From contig JAXMCI010000007.1 in the NCBI GenBank assembly GCA_046349435.1, positions 1 through 64,000 of the forward strand: a DNA stretch of 64,000 bases, in the 5' to 3' direction. The position numbers and the translations under genes are program-made. Below are positions 1 to 9,084 of the stretch, in pieces. Source of the DNA: JAXMCI01 sp046349435. Lineage in GTDB: Bacteria; Pseudomonadota; Alphaproteobacteria; Dongiales; Dongiaceae. Under the pieces are notes generated by a model that was given only the letters and a program-made list of their open reading frames with translations, searched no databases and had not been told where the DNA came from. Every line of letters starts with the position of its first letter. The first letter of the stretch is position 1.

Positions 1-2
1 TG

Positions 3-1427
3 CCGACCACGCTGGGCGGGCACGAGGCCTATGTCGCCGGTCTGCGCCGCCAGCTCGAGGGCAGCGGCGCGCTGGCCGCCGCGGCGCCGGCCGAGCTGCT
101 GGGCCTGCTGCAGGAGGCGGCGGCCGGCCTGGCGCTGCGGCTGGTCGGCGCCCCCGCCGATTTCTACGCCCTGCCGGGTGCCGGCGCCGCCCTGCGTCCG
201 TTCGGCGCCGGCGACCCCAGCTACCTGCAATATTCCTCCGGCAGCACCCGCTTCCCGCTCGGCGTCGACATCCGCCAGGCGGCGATGATCGCCAACGTCC
301 AGGCGATGGTCGGCGCCGGCGTCGCCTGCGAGATCGGCGACCGCGGCATCTCCTGGCTGCCGCTCTACCACGACATGGGGCTGGTCGGGTTCGTCCTCGG
401 GCCGCTGCTGCACCAGGGCTCGGTCGACCTGATCCCGACCCGCGACTTTGCCCGCCGGCCGCTGGTCTGGCTGAACGTCATGAGCCGCAATCGCGGCACC
501 GTCTCCTTCAGCCCGAGCTTCGGCTACGAGCTCGCGGTGCAGCGCGCGGTCGGCGACGCGACGGCATCCCTCGACCTCAGCTGCTGGCGGATCGCCGGCA
601 TCGGCGGCGACATGATCCAGGCGCCGGTGCTGGAGCGCTTCGCCGCGACCTTCGCCGCGGCCGGCTTCCGGCCGTCCGCCTTCGTGCCGAGCTACGGCAT
701 GGCCGAGGCGACGCTCGGGGTCAGCTTCGCGCCCCTCGGCCGCGGCATCGCCGTCGACCATGTCGACCGCGACCGGCTGGCCGACGACAGCCGGGCGCTG
801 CCCGCCGACCCGGCGAGCCCGGCGGCGCGCGCCTTCGTGCGCTGCGGCCACGCCCTGCCCGGCCACCGCGTCGAGATCCGCGCCGAGGATGGCAGCGTCC
901 TGCCGGAGCGCCGGCTCGGCCGCGTCCTCTTCCACGGCCCGAGCGTGATGGCCGGCTATTTCGGCGAGCCCGAGGCGACCGCCCGGGTGCTCGACGCCGA
1001 GGGCTGGCTCGACACCGGCGACCTCGGCTACATGGTCGAGGGCGAGGTGGTGATCACCGGGCGCAGCAAGGACCTGATCATCGTCAACGGCCGCAACATC
1101 TGGCCGCAGGACATCGAGTGGGCAGTCGAGGCGATGCCGGGGCTGCGCCGCGGCGACGTCGCCGCCTTCTCCCTCGACGAGCCGGGGGTCGGCGAGCGGC
1201 TGGTGCTGCTGGTGCAGTGCCGCGAGCAGGAGGCCGAGCGCCGCAGCGCGCTGGCCCGCGAGGTCGAGGGCCTGGTGCGGCGCACCGTCGCCGTCGAGCC
1301 GCGGGTGGTGCTGATCCCGGCGCGCGGCCTGCCGCACACCTCCTCGGGCAAGCTCAGCCGCTCCAGGGCGCGCGCCAACTACCTGGACGGCCTCTACGGC
1401 GAGGCACCGCTGGCCGCCGCCGGCTGA
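3..1427 (+). CDS. Fatty-acyl-AMP ligase / acyl-ACP synthetase (5'-truncated by window edge)
   Basis: The frame is open from base 3, so the start lies outside the window. The adenylate-forming core motif appears as YLQYSSGSTRFPLGV near bases 231-270. It is followed by the FAAL-type WLPLYHDMGLVG, the Y-G-M-A-E-A-T motif and the hinge region DTGDLGY. The C-terminal lysine-bearing segment ends HTSSGKLSR. Known family role: activates a fatty acid as acyl-AMP and loads it on a carrier protein. An acyl carrier protein and serine palmitoyltransferase lie 5 kb downstream, and the next gene is CerR-like. I infer that it supplies acyl-ACP to sphingoid-base synthesis, as the equivalent gene of the Caulobacter ceramide locus is thought to do. 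The stop is 5 bases before the next start. Confidence 0.85.
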   Translation, partial: PTTLGGHEAYVAGLRRQLEGSGALAAAAPAELLGLLQEAAAGLALRLVGAPADFYALPGAGAALRPFGAGDPSYLQYSSGSTRFPLGVDIRQAAMIANVQAMVGAGVACEIGDRGISWLPLYHDMGLVGFVLGPLLHQGSVDLIPTRDFARRPLVWLNVMSRNRGTVSFSPSFGYELAVQRAVGDATASLDLSCWRIAGIGGDMIQAPVLERFAATFAAAGFRPSAFVPSYGMAEATLGVSFAPLGRGIAVDHVDRDRLADDSRALPADPASPAARAFVRCGHALPGHRVEIRAEDGSVLPERRLGRVLFHGPSVMAGYFGEPEATARVLDAEGWLDTGDLGYMVEGEVVITGRSKDLIIVNGRNIWPQDIEWAVEAMPGLRRGDVAAFSLDEPGVGERLVLLVQCREQEAERRSALAREVEGLVRRTVAVEPRVVLIPARGLPHTSSGKLSRSRARANYLDGLYGEAPLAAAG

Positions 1428-1432
1428 TCGCG

Positions 1433-2374
1433 ATGCCCGGCACGGTCGCGATCACCGGCGCGACCGGCTTCATCGGCAGCCACGTGCTGCGGCGCTTCGC
1501 CGGCCTGGGCTGGCGGGTGCGCATCCTGACGCGGCGGCCGCCGCTCAACCCGATCTTCGCCGAGGCGGCCTTCGAGGCGGTGCTCGGCGACCTGCAGGAC
1601 GAGCGGGCGCTGGGGCGCCTGCTGCAGGGCGCCACGGCGGTGGTGCATTGCGCCGGGCTGATCAAGGCGCGCAGCCGGGCCGAGTTCGACGCCGTCAACG
1701 CGACCGCCACCGGCCGGCTGGCGGCGCTCGCCGCCGCCCGGCCGGAGCCGCCGCGCTTCGTCCTGCTGTCCTCGCTGGCCGCCCGCGAGCCCGGGCTGTC
1801 GGACTACGCCGCGAGCAAGCGGGCGGGCGAGACGGCGGTCGCCGCGGCCGCCGGCGCGATGCCCTGGCTGGCGATCCGGCCGCCGATCGTCTACGGGCCG
1901 GGCGATCGCGAGACCCTGCCGATGTTCCGCAGCCTGGCGCGCGGCCGGCTGGTGCTGCCCCGGCCGCGCGGCCGGATCTCGCTGATCCATGCCGAGGACC
2001 TCGCCGCGGCGATCGCCGCCGCCGCCGCCTGCCCGCTGGCCGGGGTCGCCTGCGAGGTCGATGACGGCCGGCCGGGCGGCTATGACTGGCGCGAGTTCGC
2101 GGCGATCGCCGCCGCCGCCGCCGGAGTGCCGTTCCACAGCGTCCCCCTGCCCCGCCCCGTCGTCGCGGCGGCCGGGCTGGCCAGCCACTGGGTCTCGGCG
2201 ATGCGCGGCCGGCCCGCCATCTTCGGCCCCGGCAAGGTGCGCGAGATGTTCCACCCCGACTGGGTCTGCCGCCCCTCGCCGCTGCAGGCCGAGGGCTGGT
2301 GGCAGCCCCGCATCGGGCTGGCCGAGGGCGTCGCCGGCACGCTCGCCTGGTACCGCGCGCAGGGCTGGGTCTGA
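1433..2374 (+). CDS. cerR: NAD(P)-dependent epimerase/dehydratase family protein, probable ceramide reductase CerR
   Basis: Extended short-chain dehydrogenase of 313 aa. The N-terminal Rossmann motif is GATGFIGSH (residues 8-16) and the catalytic YAASK stands near residue 125. I chose the ATG at 1433, five bases after the ligase stop and directly before the Rossmann strand; longer in-frame readings run back through the ligase gene. In Caulobacter an SDR in the same gene set reduces 3-oxo-ceramide (or the keto-sphingoid) in ceramide synthesis. The neighbours here (ligase, ACP, Spt) make that role likely, but the family is broad and sequence alone does not fix the substrate. Confidence 0.8.
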   Translation: MPGTVAITGATGFIGSHVLRRFAGLGWRVRILTRRPPLNPIFAEAAFEAVLGDLQDERALGRLLQGATAVVHCAGLIKARSRAEFDAVNATATGRLAALAAARPEPPRFVLLSSLAAREPGLSDYAASKRAGETAVAAAAGAMPWLAIRPPIVYGPGDRETLPMFRSLARGRLVLPRPRGRISLIHAEDLAAAIAAAAACPLAGVACEVDDGRPGGYDWREFAAIAAAAAGVPFHSVPLPRPVVAAAGLASHWVSAMRGRPAIFGPGKVREMFHPDWVCRPSPLQAEGWWQPRIGLAEGVAGTLAWYRAQGWV

Positions 2375-2419
2375 GCCGCCCCGCCCCGGGGGATGGCACG
2401 GAACGTGCTTGGGATCGCC

Positions 2420-2501
2420 GGGATGTTCAGGCGCGTCCTGACCATCCGGGATGTTCAGGCGCGTCCTGACCATCCGGGATGTTCAGGCGCGTCCTGACCA
2501 T
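2420..2501. repeat. Three tandem 28-bp hairpin-forming repeats
   Basis: Copies start at 2420, 2448 and 2476; the first two are identical and the third loses identity after 26 bases. Each unit is close to a palindrome: GGATG pairs with CATCC and TCAGG with CCTGA around a CGCG centre. The array lies in the 155-bp gap after the SDR gene and ends just before the ribosome binding site of the beta-helix gene. A promoter, transcription roadblock or protein-binding array are all possible. Confidence 0.9.
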
Positions 2502-2529
2502 GATGTCGATGCAACCCGGAGGCGCGAAG

Positions 2530-3507
2530 ATGCTGCGTCCTGCGCACCGGCGACGGCCCGGCGCCCGGCCACCGCTCGCCTCGGTCCGGCGGCCTCTGGC
2601 CCTGCTTGTCGCGACGCTCGGCATGCTCGGTGCGGAGCCCGCCATGGCGCGAACGCTGTCCGTCGGCCCCGACCGCGCGTTCCGGCTGCCGAGCGCCGCC
2701 CTGGCCGAGGCCAGGGACGGCGACACCGTCTCGATCAAGCCCGGCGAGTATTTCGACTGCGCCGTGGTGACCGCGAGCCGGATCACGATCGAGGGCGAAG
2801 GACCGGGCGTGGTCCTGACCGACAAGACCTGCCAGGGCAAGGCCATCCTGGTCACCGTCGGGGACGGCATCACCGTGCGCGACCTGACGCTGACCCGCGC
2901 CCGCGTGCCGGACGCCAACGGCGCCGGCATTCGCGCCGAGGGCGCCGGGCTGACGGTCGAACGGGTGCGCTTCGTCAATAACGAGAACGGCATCCTCGCG
3001 GCCGACTCGCCGGAGAGCACGATCCGCGTCGTCGCCAGCGAGTTCCTGCGCAACGGCAAGTGCGAGCAGCAGTGCGCCCATGGGATCTATGTCGGCGAGA
3101 TCGCGCTGCTGCACGTCGAAGGCAGCTCCTTCGAGGAGACGCGCGTCGGCCACCACGTCAAGTCGCGGGCACGCCGGACCGAGCTGATCGACAACGTCAT
3201 CGAGGACGGCAGGAACGGCACCGCCAGCTATCTCGTCGATGTGCCGAACGGAGGTGCCCTGGTGATGGAGGGCAACCGGCTGGAGAAGGGACCGCGCACC
3301 GAGAACCGGAGCGCCGCGATCGTCATCGGCGCCGAGGGCGTCAGCCAGCCGACGCCGGAGCTGGTCATCCGCAACAACGGCTTCACCAACGACTCGCCGC
3401 AGGAGACGATCTTCGTGCGCAACCTGACGGCGACCCCGGCCGAGCTGACCGGCAACCGGCTGGTCGGCCAGGTGGTGCCGCTGGCCGGCGACGGGACGGT
3501 GCGCTGA
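2530..3507 (+). CDS. Secreted right-handed parallel beta-helix protein
   Basis: Protein of 325 aa. The start at 2530 is chosen because GGAGG lies seven bases upstream; an in-frame ATG at 2479 sits inside the tandem repeats and would add a segment without signal-peptide character. An Arg-rich N-terminus and a hydrophobic stretch ending AMA indicate a signal peptide of about 40 residues. The body has recurring short strands of the type ITVRDLTL, LTVERVRFVNNENGI and LHVEGSSFEETRVGHHV, typical of pectate-lyase-like or NosD-like beta-helices. I see no catalytic signature that fixes an activity. It is followed closely by a GH42-like glycosidase, so an extracellular polysaccharide role is plausible. 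Both interrupt the ceramide gene set. Confidence 0.75.
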   Translation: MLRPAHRRRPGARPPLASVRRPLALLVATLGMLGAEPAMARTLSVGPDRAFRLPSAALAEARDGDTVSIKPGEYFDCAVVTASRITIEGEGPGVVLTDKTCQGKAILVTVGDGITVRDLTLTRARVPDANGAGIRAEGAGLTVERVRFVNNENGILAADSPESTIRVVASEFLRNGKCEQQCAHGIYVGEIALLHVEGSSFEETRVGHHVKSRARRTELIDNVIEDGRNGTASYLVDVPNGGALVMEGNRLEKGPRTENRSAAIVIGAEGVSQPTPELVIRNNGFTNDSPQETIFVRNLTATPAELTGNRLVGQVVPLAGDGTVR

Positions 3508-3547
3508 CGGCGCGCCGGCAGAGGCGGCGATCGGCGCAGGACGGGGG

Positions 3548-6035
3548 GTGGGGATTCGCCGTCCCGCGCACGCTCCGGATCCTGCTTCCGGCCCTGCTGC
3601 TGGCCGCTCCATGCCGGCCCGCCGCGGCCGATGCCATCCTGCTGCCGACCGCCGGGCCGGTCGCGCCGGGCGGATCGCTCACCGCGACCTACCGAATGAG
3701 CCGGCCAGCCGCCCGGGCCGGCCGGCTGCGGATCGACTGGACCGACGCCTTCGGCAGGCAGGTCGACCGGCTGACCATCCCGGTCGCCGCGGGGGACGGC
3801 CCGGACATCGCCTTCAGGCTCGACATGCGGCGCGCGGTGTCGATGCGCAACGAGCTGCAGGGGCGGCTCGAGCCCGACGGGGCCGGGCCGTCGCCTGCCG
3901 CCGGCGCCGCCCTGGCCTTCGTCGTGGCGCCGGATGAGCGCGACTGGTGGGACTACCACATCATCGCCTGGCAGCCCCTGGCGCCGGCGCAATACGCGAC
4001 CTTGCGCGCCTGGGGAGTCACCGCCGGGATGGTGTTCGGCAACCGCAGCGATGGCGGCCGGCCGCTCGATCCGTCCACGATCGCGCCGCTGCTCGACGCC
4101 GACCTCCGCTGGTACGTCGAGAACATCGCCACGGATTTCTACGCCGCCTATCACCGGTGGTCCGGGGAGCGGCCGGTCAACTGGCGATTCCTCGAGGTGC
4201 AGCAGCGGTACCGGGAGCAGCCGGCCGACGGCGCCGCGTCGGCTCGTGCTCCCAGCCTGTCCGACCCCGCATGGCTGGAGCGGATCCGCGCCCGCCTCGG
4301 GCGCACCGTCCGGGCTCATGCGCCCTATGCTCCCCTCTACTACAGCCTGGCCGACGAGCCCGGCATCGCCGACCTCGCGGCCTTCTGGGACTTTGATCTT
4401 TCCGCCCCGTCGCTCGCGGCGATGCGCCGCTGGCTCGCGGGGCAGTATGGCGGGCTGGCGGCGCTCAATGCCGAGTGGGGGACCGGCTTCCGGCGCTGGG
4501 ACCAGGTCGTGCCGATGACGACGCGCGAGGCGATGGGCCGCACGGACGGGAACTTCGCGGCCTGGGCGGACTGGAAGGCGTGGATGGACGTGGCCTTCGC
4601 GCGCGCCCTGCGCGCCGGCACGGACGCAATTCATGGCGCCGACCCCGCCGCCGTCGCCGGCATCGAGGGGGGCCAGGTTCCCGGCTGGGGTGGCTACGAC
4701 TATGCGAACCTGGCCGAGGCCGTCGATCTGATCGAGCTCTACGACTTCGGCAGCAGCCTCGAGATCGCGCGATCGCTCAACCCGCGGCTCATCCTCCTCA
4801 CCACGATCGACCTCGGCGCCGAGGTCGATCCGCGGCGCGTCTGGATGCCCCTGATCCGCGGCAGCCGAGGGCTCATCCTGTGGAACCCCGCCGGCCGGCT
4901 GGTCGGGACGGACGGCAGCCCCGGGCCCGTCGGGGTCGCCCTGGCGCCGACGCTGCGCCGTCTCGCCGGCGGGCTGGGTGCATTGCTGATCGGCAGCGAG
5001 CCGGAGATCGACCCGGTCGCCATCCTCTATTCGCCGGCCAGCTTCCGCACCCAGTGGATGCTCGACCACCAGCCGCTCGGCGAGGCCTGGAGCACGCGCA
5101 GCGCCGGCGACGAGTACGAGGACGACGCGCTGCGCTCGGCCGTCCGCGCCGACGTGCGGGCGCTCCGGCGCTCCGGCCTGCAGTACCGGTTCATCTCGGC
5201 CGCCGACCTCTCCCAGGGCGCGCTCGGCCGTGCCGGCGTGCGGGCGCTGCTGCTGCCGCATGCGATCGCCATGTCGCCGGCCGAGGCGGCGGCGATTCGC
5301 CGCTTCGTCGCCGGCGGCGGCCTGGTGATCGCCGACGTTCTCCCCGGCGCCTTCGATCAGCACAGCCGCAAGCTCCCCGACCCGCCGCTCGCCGACCTGT
5401 TCCGCGACGGCCGGGCGGTTCTCCTGCCGCAGCAGCGCGCCGATCGCGACCAGGAGATCGCCCGCCGCCTCGCGCAGGCGGGTCTGCGCGCTGAGGTCGC
5501 GGTCGCCGACCCGACGGGAGCGCCGGTCGCCGGCCTCGAGCTCCATCTGCGGCGGAACGGCGATGCGACGGTCATCGCCATGGCCGGCGGGCCGGCGGCG
5601 GCCGACCTCGTGGTCACCCTCGACACGCCGCGCTTCGCCTACGATCTCCTCGCAGGGCGTGCGCTGGGCCGCAGCGACCGGCTGGCGGTCACGACCAGCC
5701 GCGAGGGGATCTCGCTGATCGCCGTCTCACCGGCGCCGCTTCGTCCGCCCGTGATCGCGCCGCCCCAACCGGCGCGCGCCGGCGACACGGTCGCGCTGAG
5801 CATCGCGATCCCGGGGGCCGCACCGGGCGCTCGCCGCATCCTCCACGCCGACGTGATCGACTCCGCGGGGGCGATCGTGCCCTGCTACTCGCGCAACCTG
5901 ATCGCCGCCGGGGGTGCCGCCTCGCTGGTGCTGCCGCTGGCCCTCAACGACCCTCCCGGCCGCTGGCGGGTCCGGGTCAGCGATCTCCTGAGCGGCGCCA
6001 CGGCGGACGCCGATCTGGCGGTCGAGCCCCGCTGA
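3548..6035 (+). CDS. Exported GH42 beta-galactosidase-like glycoside hydrolase, probably with a start-proximal frameshift
   Basis: The open frame encodes about 820 aa. A hydrophobic signal peptide ending AAADA is followed by a GH42-type TIM barrel: YYSLADEPG carries the likely acid/base Glu, and AMRRWLAGQYGGLAALNAEWGT is typical of the family. A GATase-like trimerisation domain (GVRALLLPH...IRRFVAGGGLVIADV) and a C-terminal beta domain follow. No ATG, GTG or TTG precedes the signal peptide in frame. GTG at 3548, just after a G-rich stretch, would give MGIRRPRTLRILLPALLL if one C of the CCC at 3563-3565 were removed, so either a one-base insertion or a sequence error is likely. Substrate unknown. 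Confidence 0.65.
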
Positions 6036-6199
6036 TTCGCGGGTGCGCCGGCTCGCCGCACCGGGCCGCCCGCCCTGGCCCCGGCGGTCGCGGCGGAGGT
6101 CCCGGACGCGGCCGCCCGGAAGCCCCCGCCGGAGCGGATTTCCCTGGGATTTCCAGGGGTTCGCAGGGGGCCGCGGGCAGGGGGCCGGGCCGCTCGCCC

Positions 6200-6224
6200 T
6201 GTAACAATCCGTTACAAATTGTTA
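6200..6224. promoter_or_regulatory. Overlapping palindromes in AT-rich promoter region of the acp-spt operon
   Basis: The 304-bp gap 6036-6339 holds no gene that I can see. Its right part is strikingly AT-rich for this sequence. TGTAAC-AATCC-GTTACA (6200-6216) overlaps TAACAAT-N9-ATTGTTA (6202-6208 and 6218-6224); both have perfect arms. This is the best operator candidate for the acp-spt genes. I cannot name the regulator or place -35/-10 boxes with confidence. Confidence 0.55.
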
Positions 6225-6339
6225 TTTCACCAACGCGTTGAATTCTCTGACAAATGAGAACGCTTGTGGGGCCGGGACGTTGCTCCGTCTCAAGGTCGCC
6301 CGAGGGGGACGATCGGAGCGGTTCCGGCGGAGGCGGTGA

Positions 6340-6591
6340 ATGGGTCTGTCGCAGGACGAGGTATTGGCCGAGATTGCCCGAATGCTTGAGCCCTATCGCA
6401 AGGAACAGCTCCCGATCACCCCGGAGACCGACATCTCCCGGGACCTCAACATCGACTCGGTGACGGTGCTCGACCTGATGATGGAGCTCGAAGACAAGTA
6501 CGACGTGTCGATCCCGCAGAACCTCGTTCTCGAGATCCGCACGGTGGCCGACCTGATTGCGACGATCCAGCGTGTCAAAGAGGGTGTGTGA
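6340..6591 (+). CDS. Acyl carrier protein of the sphingolipid cluster
   Basis: Protein of 83 aa. The phosphopantetheine site is NIDSVTVLDL with Ser40. GGAGG lies eight bases before the ATG. Helix-rich acidic composition and length match acyl carrier proteins. The stop codon overlaps the spt start (TGATG), so the two are translationally coupled. Dedicated ACPs next to spt in Caulobacter and Sphingomonas-like bacteria carry the palmitoyl group used by serine palmitoyltransferase. I infer the same here, with the FAAL at 3-1427 as its loading enzyme. Confidence 0.9.
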   Translation: MGLSQDEVLAEIARMLEPYRKEQLPITPETDISRDLNIDSVTVLDLMMELEDKYDVSIPQNLVLEIRTVADLIATIQRVKEGV

Positions 6592-7811
6592 TGGGGTTGT
6601 TCGATCGTTTCCAGTCACTGCGCCAGCTTCTCGACGGAGCCGTTGACCGTTACGGGGCCAACCCGTTCGCGGTCAAGATGGAGCGGGTGCTGTCGCCGAC
6701 CGAGGCTATGATCAACGGACGCCCCACCATCCTGGCTGGGACAAACAACTATCTGGGGCTGACCTTCAACGACGACTGCGTCGCCGCCGCCGTCGAGGCC
6801 CTGGAGACCGAGGGCACCGGCACGACCGGCTCGCGCATCGCCAATGGCAGCTACGCCCAGCACAAGGAGCTGGAGCAGTCGCTGGCCGACTTCTTCGGCC
6901 GCCGCCACGCGATGATCTTCACCACCGGCTACCAGGCCAATCTCGGGATCATCTCGACGCTGGCCGGCTCCGAGGACTACCTGATCCTCGACGCCGACAG
7001 CCATGCCAGCATCTACGACGCCTCGCGGCTCGGTGCCGCGACGGTGATCCGCTTCCGGCACAACGATCCGGCCGACCTCGACAAGCGGCTGACGCGGCTG
7101 GCCGGCACCAAGGGCAACAAGATCATCGTCGTCGAGGGCATCTACAGCATGCTCGGCGACCAGGCGCCGCTCGCCGAGTTCGTCGAGGTCAAGCGCAAGC
7201 ACGGCGCCTACCTGGTGGTCGACGAGGCCCATTCGATGGGCGTGCTCGGCGCCAATGGCCGCGGCCTGGCCGAGGCCGCCGGGGTCGAGGAGGACGTCGA
7301 CTTCGTCGTCGGCACCTTCAGCAAGAGCCTCGGCGCGATCGGCGGCTTCTGCGTCTCCGACCACGCCGACTTCGACATCCTGCGGGTGGTCAGCCGCCCC
7401 TACATGTTCACCGCCTCCCTGCCGCCGTCGATCGTCGCCTCGGTCGGCGCGGCGCTGCGCGTGATGCAGGACCGGCCGGAGCTGCGGGCGCGGCTCTGGG
7501 GCAATGTGAACACGCTCTATGACGGACTCAAGCGGCGTGGCTTCAAGCTCGGACCCACGAAGGGGCCGGTGGTCGCAGTTCACCTGCCGACTGCCGAGGT
7601 TGGGATCGAGGTGTGGAGCGCGCTGCTCGAGGCCGGCGTCTATGTCAATCTGGCATTGCCGCCGGCAACCCCGAACGGCACGGCGCTGTTGCGCTGCAGC
7701 GTCTGTGCCGCTCACAACCGGCGGCAGCTCGAGACCATCGTCGATATCCTGACCGACATCGGGTATCGCAGCGGTCTCTTGAGCGCGCCGGCCGAGGCCG
7801 CTGTCGCATAG
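6591..7811 (+). CDS. spt: Serine palmitoyltransferase (alpha-oxoamine synthase family)
   Basis: PLP enzyme of 406 aa, the family's usual length. DEAHSMG (residues 211-217) binds the cofactor, GTFSKSLGA carries the Schiff-base Lys245, and His138 in DADSHAS is the ring-stacking His. Members of the family (AONS, KBL, HemA, SPT) are hard to separate by motif. The coupled ACP, the nearby FAAL and the SDR favour SPT, which condenses serine with an acyl thioester to 3-keto-dihydrosphingosine. I use ATG 6591, which overlaps the ACP stop, rather than the GTG three bases earlier. A 14-bp perfect hairpin ends the unit. Confidence 0.88.
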   Translation: MGLFDRFQSLRQLLDGAVDRYGANPFAVKMERVLSPTEAMINGRPTILAGTNNYLGLTFNDDCVAAAVEALETEGTGTTGSRIANGSYAQHKELEQSLADFFGRRHAMIFTTGYQANLGIISTLAGSEDYLILDADSHASIYDASRLGAATVIRFRHNDPADLDKRLTRLAGTKGNKIIVVEGIYSMLGDQAPLAEFVEVKRKHGAYLVVDEAHSMGVLGANGRGLAEAAGVEEDVDFVVGTFSKSLGAIGGFCVSDHADFDILRVVSRPYMFTASLPPSIVASVGAALRVMQDRPELRARLWGNVNTLYDGLKRRGFKLGPTKGPVVAVHLPTAEVGIEVWSALLEAGVYVNLALPPATPNGTALLRCSVCAAHNRRQLETIVDILTDIGYRSGLLSAPAEAAVA

Positions 7812-7836
7812 GGGTGATGGCCTCTCGGGGTCGTCG

Positions 7837-7868
7837 GCGAGGGCCGGTCAGCAATGACCGGCCCTCGC
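7837..7868 (+). terminator. Strong hairpin after spt, between convergent genes
   Basis: A perfect 14-bp GC-rich stem (7837-7850 with 7855-7868) closes a GCAA tetraloop 26 bases after the spt stop. There is no U-run on either side, so it may be a bidirectional stabiliser as much as a terminator. The gene that follows is on the opposite strand. Confidence 0.6.
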
Positions 7869-7946
7869 TGATTCCGGGCCCCGGATCGAGCCTGATAGGG
7901 TGACGGCACCGATCTGCCAATGCCGCCTGAGCGGCAGGCGGGAGCC

Positions 7947-9029
7947 TCAGGCGGTGCGCGCCGCGCCGGCGCGGCCGCGGGCGACGGCGCCGCGCAGCAG
8001 CTCCGCCATCGCCGGGGCGAAGCCTCCGACCACGGTGCGGCGATAGGGCGAATCGGCGGGCAGCGCCGCCATCAGCCGGCGGTGCGCCGCGCCCATCGCG
8101 TGGTAGGGCAGCGACGGGAAGATGTGGTGCAGCGCGTGGTAGCGCAGCCCGACCGGGAAGAGCAGCGCGGTGACCACGGGGTTGCCCTCGATGGTCAGCG
8201 AATCGTCGAGCTGGGCGAGGAAGGTCATCTGGCCGCCGGGATTGGCGTAGCGGTGGGCCGCCAGGGTGCGCACCCAGTTGATGCCGGCGGCGAACGCCCC
8301 CAGCGCATAGAGCTTCGCCAGGATCGACCAGGGCAGCGCCCCGAGGGCGCAGAGCAGCAGCAGCCCGGCGAGCACCGCGAAGCAGCCGAGCTCCATCGCC
8401 AGCCAGCCCTCGCGCCGCTCATGGGCCGGCAGCTCGCGCCGGTAGGTCGGCGCGATGACCAGCGAGGAGAAGCGCTCGAGGATCGGCCGGCGCAGCGGCG
8501 GCACCAGCAGCGACAGCGGCGTCAGCACCAGGAAGCGGATCACCGCCAGCAGCGGCAGCACCGGGATGGTCGCGAGATAGCGCAGGATGCCGCCGAGCGA
8601 GCCGGCGCCGAGCGGCAGGTACTCGCCGTCGCGCACGGTGCCGTAGTGCTTCCAGTTATGGTGGTCGAGGTGGCTGGCGTAGAAGAAGGACGGCAGCAGC
8701 GTCGGGATGCCGTAGAGCAGGTTCCAGGCCAGCCGGAAGTGCCGCATGCGCTGCTTCGGCAGGTGCACCAGCTCGTGGACGAAGATCGCGGCGCGGAACA
8801 GCGCGAAGCCCGACACCAGGAAGCCCAGCCCGCCCAGCCCGAGGAAGGGCTGCGTCAGGAAGAGCAGCGCCGTGCCGTAGGCGATCGCGGCGGTGACCAG
8901 GAAATCCGCCCAGTAGATGCGCGGATCGGGCTCGAAGAGGTCGCCGATGATCGCCCTCGCCTCGCGCAGCGAGAAGCCCGGCGCCTCGATCCCCGCCGCG
9001 CTGGACGGCTCCGTCCGATCCTGCTCCAT
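7947..9029 (-). CDS. Membrane fatty-acid desaturase family protein
   Basis: Integral membrane di-iron enzyme of 360 aa. Its three histidine clusters are HELVH (85-89), HLDHH (120-124) and HALHH (298-302), with several hydrophobic segments between them. Family members desaturate or hydroxylate acyl chains, and some act on sphingoid bases. It is transcribed convergently to spt and lies inside the ceramide locus. A role in modifying the fatty acid or the long-chain base is therefore plausible but not shown. The ATG at 9029 directly precedes an acidic N-terminus. Confidence 0.85.
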   Translation of the reverse strand: MEQDRTEPSSAAGIEAPGFSLREARAIIGDLFEPDPRIYWADFLVTAAIAYGTALLFLTQPFLGLGGLGFLVSGFALFRAAIFVHELVHLPKQRMRHFRLAWNLLYGIPTLLPSFFYASHLDHHNWKHYGTVRDGEYLPLGAGSLGGILRYLATIPVLPLLAVIRFLVLTPLSLLVPPLRRPILERFSSLVIAPTYRRELPAHERREGWLAMELGCFAVLAGLLLLCALGALPWSILAKLYALGAFAAGINWVRTLAAHRYANPGGQMTFLAQLDDSLTIEGNPVVTALLFPVGLRYHALHHIFPSLPYHAMGAAHRRLMAALPADSPYRRTVVGGFAPAMAELLRGAVARGRAGAARTA

Positions 9030-9084
9030 GGCAGAGATATAGGCGATCGGCGGGCCGCAGGAAACCGCGCTCGAGGGGCCAGCG

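Noticed and set aside
2420..2501. Tandem 28-bp repeats considered as a CRISPR array
   Set aside because: Copies are adjacent without spacers, only three in number, and no cas genes are present.
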